Assembly: GCA_964613585.1 (NCBI GenBank) | Contig: CAZTHL010000079.1 | Span: forward strand, 1-16,726 | Length of the DNA: 16,726 nt | Source: CAZTHL01 sp964613585 | GTDB lineage: Bacteria; Pseudomonadota; Alphaproteobacteria; DSM-16000; Inquilinaceae | Reading direction: 5' to 3' | In this document: piece after piece, positions 13,647 to 16,726 of the stretch | Layout: each line of letters begins with the position of its first letter | How positions within the stretch are numbered: the stretch's first letter is position 1 | Position numbers and translations under genes: made by a program | The notes under the pieces: model-generated | Database searches by the model: none | Told to the model about the DNA's origin: nothing | The model's input: only the letters and a program-made list of their open reading frames with translations

Positions 13647-14833
13647 GCGCCGACATCCGCGAGCCCGCCCGGCCCGGCGACGGCGGCACGCTCGAGCACT
13701 ATGTCAGCACCGCCGAATGGGATCCCTACCGCAGCGAGCCGCTGACGCCGAAGCAGGAGGAGTACTACCTCGCCTCGCAGTGGAAGATCATGTGGTGGAA
13801 GCTGAAGCGCCACCGCCTGGCCACCATCTCCGGCGGGATCCTGCTGTTCTTCTACGTCTCGATCCTGTTCGTCGAGGTGATCGCCCCGTACGACCTGCAC
13901 ACGCGCCACACCCAGTACATCTACGCGCCGCCTCAGCCGCTGCATCTCTTTCATGAAGGCCGCCTGGTCGGTCCCTTCGTCTACGGCTACAGCTTCGAGC
14001 TCGACCTGGAGACGCTTAAGCGCGTCTACACGGTCGACCGCTCGGATGTGCAGCCGGTGCGCTTTTTCTGCCAGGGCGACCCGTACCGGTTCTGGAAGCT
14101 GTTCGAGGCGCGCTTCCACCTGTTCTGCCCGGCCGAGGACGGCACCCTGTTCCTGCTCGGCACCGACCGGCTCGGCCGCGACCTGCTGAGCCGGATGATC
14201 CATGCCGGGCGCATCTCGCTCACCGTGGGCCTGATCGGCGTCATCGTCAGCTTCGTGCTCGGCATCGTGATCGGTGGGCTCGCCGGCTACTACGGCGGCT
14301 GGATCGACAACATCGTCAACCGGATCATCGAGATCTTCCAGAGCTTCCCGCAGCTGCCGCTGTGGATGGCGCTGTCGGCGGCGCTGCCGGCCACCTGGAG
14401 CCCGCTGCTCATCTATTTCGGCATCACCATCATCCTCGGCCTGGTCGAGTGGACCGGGCTGGCGCGCGCCGTGCGCTCGAAGCTGCTGGCCCTGCGCGAG
14501 GAGGACTTCTGCACCGCCGCCCAGCTCATGGGCGCCTCCCCGGGCCGGGTGGTCGGCCGGCATCTCCTGCCGAGCTTCATGAGCCATCTGATCGCCTCGG
14601 CGACCATCGCCGTGCCGGGGATGATCCTCGGGGAGACCGCGCTCAGCTTCCTCAACCTCGGGCTGCGCCCGCCGATCACCAGCCTTGGCGTACTGCTGAA
14701 CGAGGCTCAGAACATCAACGCCGTGGCGCTCTATCCCTGGCTCATGCTGCCGGTGGTGCCGGTGATCATCATCGTGCTCGCCTTCCAGTTCCTGGGCGAC
14801 GGGCTGCGCGACGCCGCCGATCCGTACCGGTGA
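13643..14833 (+). CDS. ABC transporter permease, DppC/OppC type with large periplasmic insert
   Basis: This 396-residue inner-membrane protein has a cytoplasmic N terminus of about 58 residues, then TM1 (61-80). The conserved LGTDRLGRDLLSRMI (172-186) comes before the remaining helices at about 191-216, 238-267, 317-335 and 364-384. The EAA loop is at about 284-303 (LREEDFCTAAQLMGASPGRV). Between TM1 and LGTD lies a periplasmic stretch of about 90 residues (82-171), roughly twice that of DppC. It is rich in aromatic residues (PPQPLHLF, GPFVYGYSFEL, RFFCQGDPYRFWKLF) and has cysteines at C143 and C162. This extended form exists in a subset of proteobacterial permeases and may contact the unusually long binding protein. 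It is the last gene of the operon. Confidence 0.9.
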   Translation: MSADIREPARPGDGGTLEHYVSTAEWDPYRSEPLTPKQEEYYLASQWKIMWWKLKRHRLATISGGILLFFYVSILFVEVIAPYDLHTRHTQYIYAPPQPLHLFHEGRLVGPFVYGYSFELDLETLKRVYTVDRSDVQPVRFFCQGDPYRFWKLFEARFHLFCPAEDGTLFLLGTDRLGRDLLSRMIHAGRISLTVGLIGVIVSFVLGIVIGGLAGYYGGWIDNIVNRIIEIFQSFPQLPLWMALSAALPATWSPLLIYFGITIILGLVEWTGLARAVRSKLLALREEDFCTAAQLMGASPGRVVGRHLLPSFMSHLIASATIAVPGMILGETALSFLNLGLRPPITSLGVLLNEAQNINAVALYPWLMLPVVPVIIIVLAFQFLGDGLRDAADPYR

Positions 14834-14944
14834 CGATTCGGCCGGCCGGCCTTGGCCTCACCGGCCCGGTGTCGTTCAACCGGGGTTAAGGCGCCTTCGC
14901 CATACTGTCCGGGCGCACCGTCCCGCTGTCCCGGAACGCTCGAC
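14834..14944. promoter_or_regulatory. Intergenic region with possible Sel1-gene promoter
   Basis: The gap starts with a GGCCGGCCGGCC self-complementary stretch near 14842-14853 that could fold, with no T tract. CATACT at 14901-14906 is a possible -10 about 40 bases before the ATG at 14945. TTCAAC at 14875-14880 could be a -35, with a long 20-base spacing. The evidence for a promoter is modest. Confidence 0.3.
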
Positions 14945-16633
14945 ATGACCGACCTTGACGCGGAGGCCCAGGCCGCGGGCGAGGCTCCCGCGCCGGCCCC
15001 GGATACCGCCCCCGCCGGAAAGGGCGGCGCCGACTTCGGCGAGGTCGCCGCCGCCGGAGAGGGCGGCGCCGACTTCGGCGAGGCCGCCGCCGCCGACGCC
15101 GACGCGGCCCAATGGGATGGAGCGGAAGGCGCCGCGGCCGCGAGCACCGAGGCCGCCGGCGCCGGCCCGGCCGCGGAGCCGGCGGCCGCCGCCGGGCCGG
15201 ATCCGGCGCCGAGACGGGCCAAGGCCAAGCCGAAGCGCGATCTCACCCCGCTCATCACCAAGGCCAAGGTCGGTGTCGTCGAGGCGCAGTTCGACCTGGC
15301 GCAGACCCTGCAGAAGGGCGACGGCGTCCCGGCCAACCCCAAGGAGGCCTCGAGCTGGTACCTGGCGGCCGCCGAGCAGGGCCATGCCGAGTCGCAGTAC
15401 TGCCTGGCGCTGATGCTGCAGCAGGGCGAGGGGGTGAAGCGCAGCCAGAAGCGGGCGGCCGAATGGTTCGCAAAGGCCTCGGCGCAGGACCATCCGCAGG
15501 CGCACTGGCGCCTGGCGCTGCAGCATCGGACCGGCAACGGGGTGGACAAGGACCCGGCCAAGGCCTTCCAGCTGTTCATGAAGGCGGCCCGGCAGCGCGA
15601 GAAGATCGCCCAGTACAGCCTGGGCGCCATGTACTACGCCGGCGAGGGCACCAAGCAGGACTACGCGAAGGCGGCCAAATGCTACGAGATGGCCGCCGAG
15701 CAGGGCTACGCCAACGCCCAGTTCATGCTGGGCAAGATGTACACCGACGGTACCGGCGTGGCGCAGGACGACACCAAGGCGTCGTACTGGTACGGCCGCG
15801 CCGCGGACCAGGGCATGGCCCGCTCGCAGTACACGCTCGGCACCCTCTACGAGGCCGGAGAAGGGGTCGAGCAAAGCTACACCGAGGCCGAGACCTGGTA
15901 CCGCAAGGCGGCCGAGCAGAACTACACCGACGCCCAGGTGGCGCTGGGAGACATGTTCGAGCAGGGCAAGGGCTGCGAGCCGGACCTGGCCGAGGCCTTC
16001 CAATGGTTCAGCCGCGCCGCGGAGAACGGCAACGCCCGCTCGCAGCACACCTTGTGGCGCTTCTACACGAAAGGGTTGGCGGTCGAGCCGGACCTGGCGC
16101 AGGCCGCGGAATGGTGCCGCAAGGCCGCGGTCCAGGACCATGCCGACGCCCAGCACGAGCTCGGCACCATCCTGCGCGACGGGATCGGCGCCGAGGCCGA
16201 TGACCGGGAGGCGGCGCACTGGTACGACCGCGCGGTCCGCCAGGGCCATCTGGAGGCCTCGGTGCGCCTGGGCGAACTGCGCGAGGCCGGCCGTGGCGTC
16301 GAGCAGGACTTCGTCGAGGCGCGCAAGCTCTACCGCAGCCCGGCCGAGCAGGGCCACGCGCTCGCCCAGCGCCGGCTCGGCGACCTTTACGCCAAGGGCT
16401 ACGGCGTCGCCCAGGACTTCGTCACCGCCTATGCCTGGCTCAACCTGGCGGTCGCCCGCGGCCTGCACGACGCCGTCGAAACGCGCGACCAGCTGTCCAA
16501 GCGGCTGTCGCCGGAGCTGTTGAGCCGGGCCCAGGCCCTGGCCGGCGAATGGTACGAACGCTTCGCGCTGCGAGAATATGTCGACGCCATCCGCCGCTCG
16601 CCGAAGCGGCTCGCCGAGGTGCTGGGCGACTGA
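14945..16633 (+). CDS. Sel1-like repeat protein with eleven tandem repeats
   Basis: From the ATG at 14945 the protein has 562 residues. Residues 1-95 form an Ala/Gly/Glu/Asp-rich, probably disordered segment with a tandem duplication (25-50). A basic patch (RRAKAKPKRD, 90-99) leads into repeats. Residues 112-507 divide into exactly eleven Sel1 (TPR-like) units of 36 residues, each of the form AxxQxxLGxxYxxGxGVxxDxxxAxxWYxxAAxQG. The last flows into a capping helix (AYAWLNLAVARG, then SPELLSRAQALAGEWYERF). Such alpha-solenoids are scaffolds for protein-protein contacts, and in bacteria Sel1 proteins act in signalling, envelope or stress pathways. There is no signal peptide or TM segment, so the protein looks cytoplasmic. 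It lies 111 bases after the ABC operon on the same strand, and a functional link is unproven. Confidence 0.9.
   Translation: MTDLDAEAQAAGEAPAPAPDTAPAGKGGADFGEVAAAGEGGADFGEAAAADADAAQWDGAEGAAAASTEAAGAGPAAEPAAAAGPDPAPRRAKAKPKRDLTPLITKAKVGVVEAQFDLAQTLQKGDGVPANPKEASSWYLAAAEQGHAESQYCLALMLQQGEGVKRSQKRAAEWFAKASAQDHPQAHWRLALQHRTGNGVDKDPAKAFQLFMKAARQREKIAQYSLGAMYYAGEGTKQDYAKAAKCYEMAAEQGYANAQFMLGKMYTDGTGVAQDDTKASYWYGRAADQGMARSQYTLGTLYEAGEGVEQSYTEAETWYRKAAEQNYTDAQVALGDMFEQGKGCEPDLAEAFQWFSRAAENGNARSQHTLWRFYTKGLAVEPDLAQAAEWCRKAAVQDHADAQHELGTILRDGIGAEADDREAAHWYDRAVRQGHLEASVRLGELREAGRGVEQDFVEARKLYRSPAEQGHALAQRRLGDLYAKGYGVAQDFVTAYAWLNLAVARGLHDAVETRDQLSKRLSPELLSRAQALAGEWYERFALREYVDAIRRSPKRLAEVLGD
15017..15094. 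repeat. 39-bp tandem duplication in the Sel1 gene
   Basis: The 39 bases at 15017-15055 are repeated at 15056-15094 with 37 identities, encoding GKGGADFGEVAAA then GEGGADFGEAAAA. The copy is in frame and lies in the disordered N-terminal segment, so it looks like a recent slippage or unequal-crossing event. Confidence 0.85.
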
Positions 16634-16680
16634 GGCGGGGCGGCGGCCGACGATGTTGCCGTACCCAGAAACGCTCTAGT

Positions 16681-16695
16681 ACTACAGTTGTAGAT
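16681..16695. promoter_or_regulatory. BlaI/MecI/CopY-type operator with a promoter -10 downstream
   Basis: ACTACAGTTGTAGAT contains the core TACA-GT-TGTA (16683-16692), which fits the TACANNTGTA operator of BlaI/MecI/CopY winged-helix repressors. The outer A...A pair breaks symmetry at one base. GATAAT at 16708-16713 is a good -10 match placed so that the operator covers the -35 region, as expected for repression. In-frame ATGs at 16697 and 16712 are also possible starts, but the former has no ribosome-binding site. The controlled gene, often blaI itself with a BlaR1-like M56 peptidase, would be beyond the window. Confidence 0.5.
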
Positions 16696-16726
16696 CATGT
16701 CGGCGGCGATAATGGGCGGTCGCGGC

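Noticed and set aside
13322..14587. Minus-strand open frame opposite the two permeases
   Set aside because: Antisense to two clear membrane proteins, with no recognisable motif.
14876..16468. Minus-strand open frame opposite the Sel1 protein, itself repetitive
   Set aside because: Its repeats merely mirror the Sel1 repeats of the + strand, and no independent protein family is seen.

Overview
The window is very GC-rich, with strongly G/C-ending codons. It encodes a RHH_4-type ribbon-helix-helix protein, a Mn-catalase, a COG4671-like glycosyltransferase and a peptide-type ABC transporter. Together these suggest an alphaproteobacterium of the Rhodospirillales/Geminicoccales kind; this is inferred from gene content, not from a marker gene. 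No rRNA, tRNA or CRISPR array was seen.

Layout. (1) 89-2291, + strand: an RlmI-type rRNA cytosine methyltransferase, then a complete single-domain voltage-gated sodium channel of the NaChBac/BacNav type. (2) About 2300-4260: a lower-GC, gene-poor accessory segment. It holds a frameshifted remnant of an IS66-family TnpB, a minus-strand HExxH zinc-metallopeptidase-like gene that I cannot assign to a family, and two tiny overlapping open frames just upstream of it. (3) 4429-5676: a small RHH protein (+) convergent with a manganese catalase (-). Two perfect hairpins separate their ends. (4) 5677-6055: a divergent intergenic region with a perfect 18-bp tandem duplication. (5) 6056-14833, + strand: a MurG-like glycosyltransferase, then a tightly packed run of polysaccharide deacetylase-like protein, two-TM protein, fused double ABC ATPase, family-5 solute-binding protein and two permeases. 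Most junctions in the run overlap by one to four bases, so it reads as one operon. (6) 14945-16633: a cytoplasmic protein with eleven Sel1 repeats of exactly 36 residues. (7) 16681-16695: a BlaI/MecI/CopY-type operator at the right edge, placed to control a gene beyond the window.

How the genes may work together. The ABC operon encodes every part of an importer: periplasmic binding protein, two membrane subunits, and both ATPases in one chain. The co-transcribed deacetylase and the glycosyltransferase just upstream suggest a link between glycan or glycoconjugate processing and uptake, but the substrate cannot be read from sequence. The Mn-catalase is a stress enzyme and is independent of the operon. 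The least explained parts are the low-GC metallopeptidase segment beside an IS66 scar, and the pairing of sugar-modifying enzymes with a peptide-type ABC importer.
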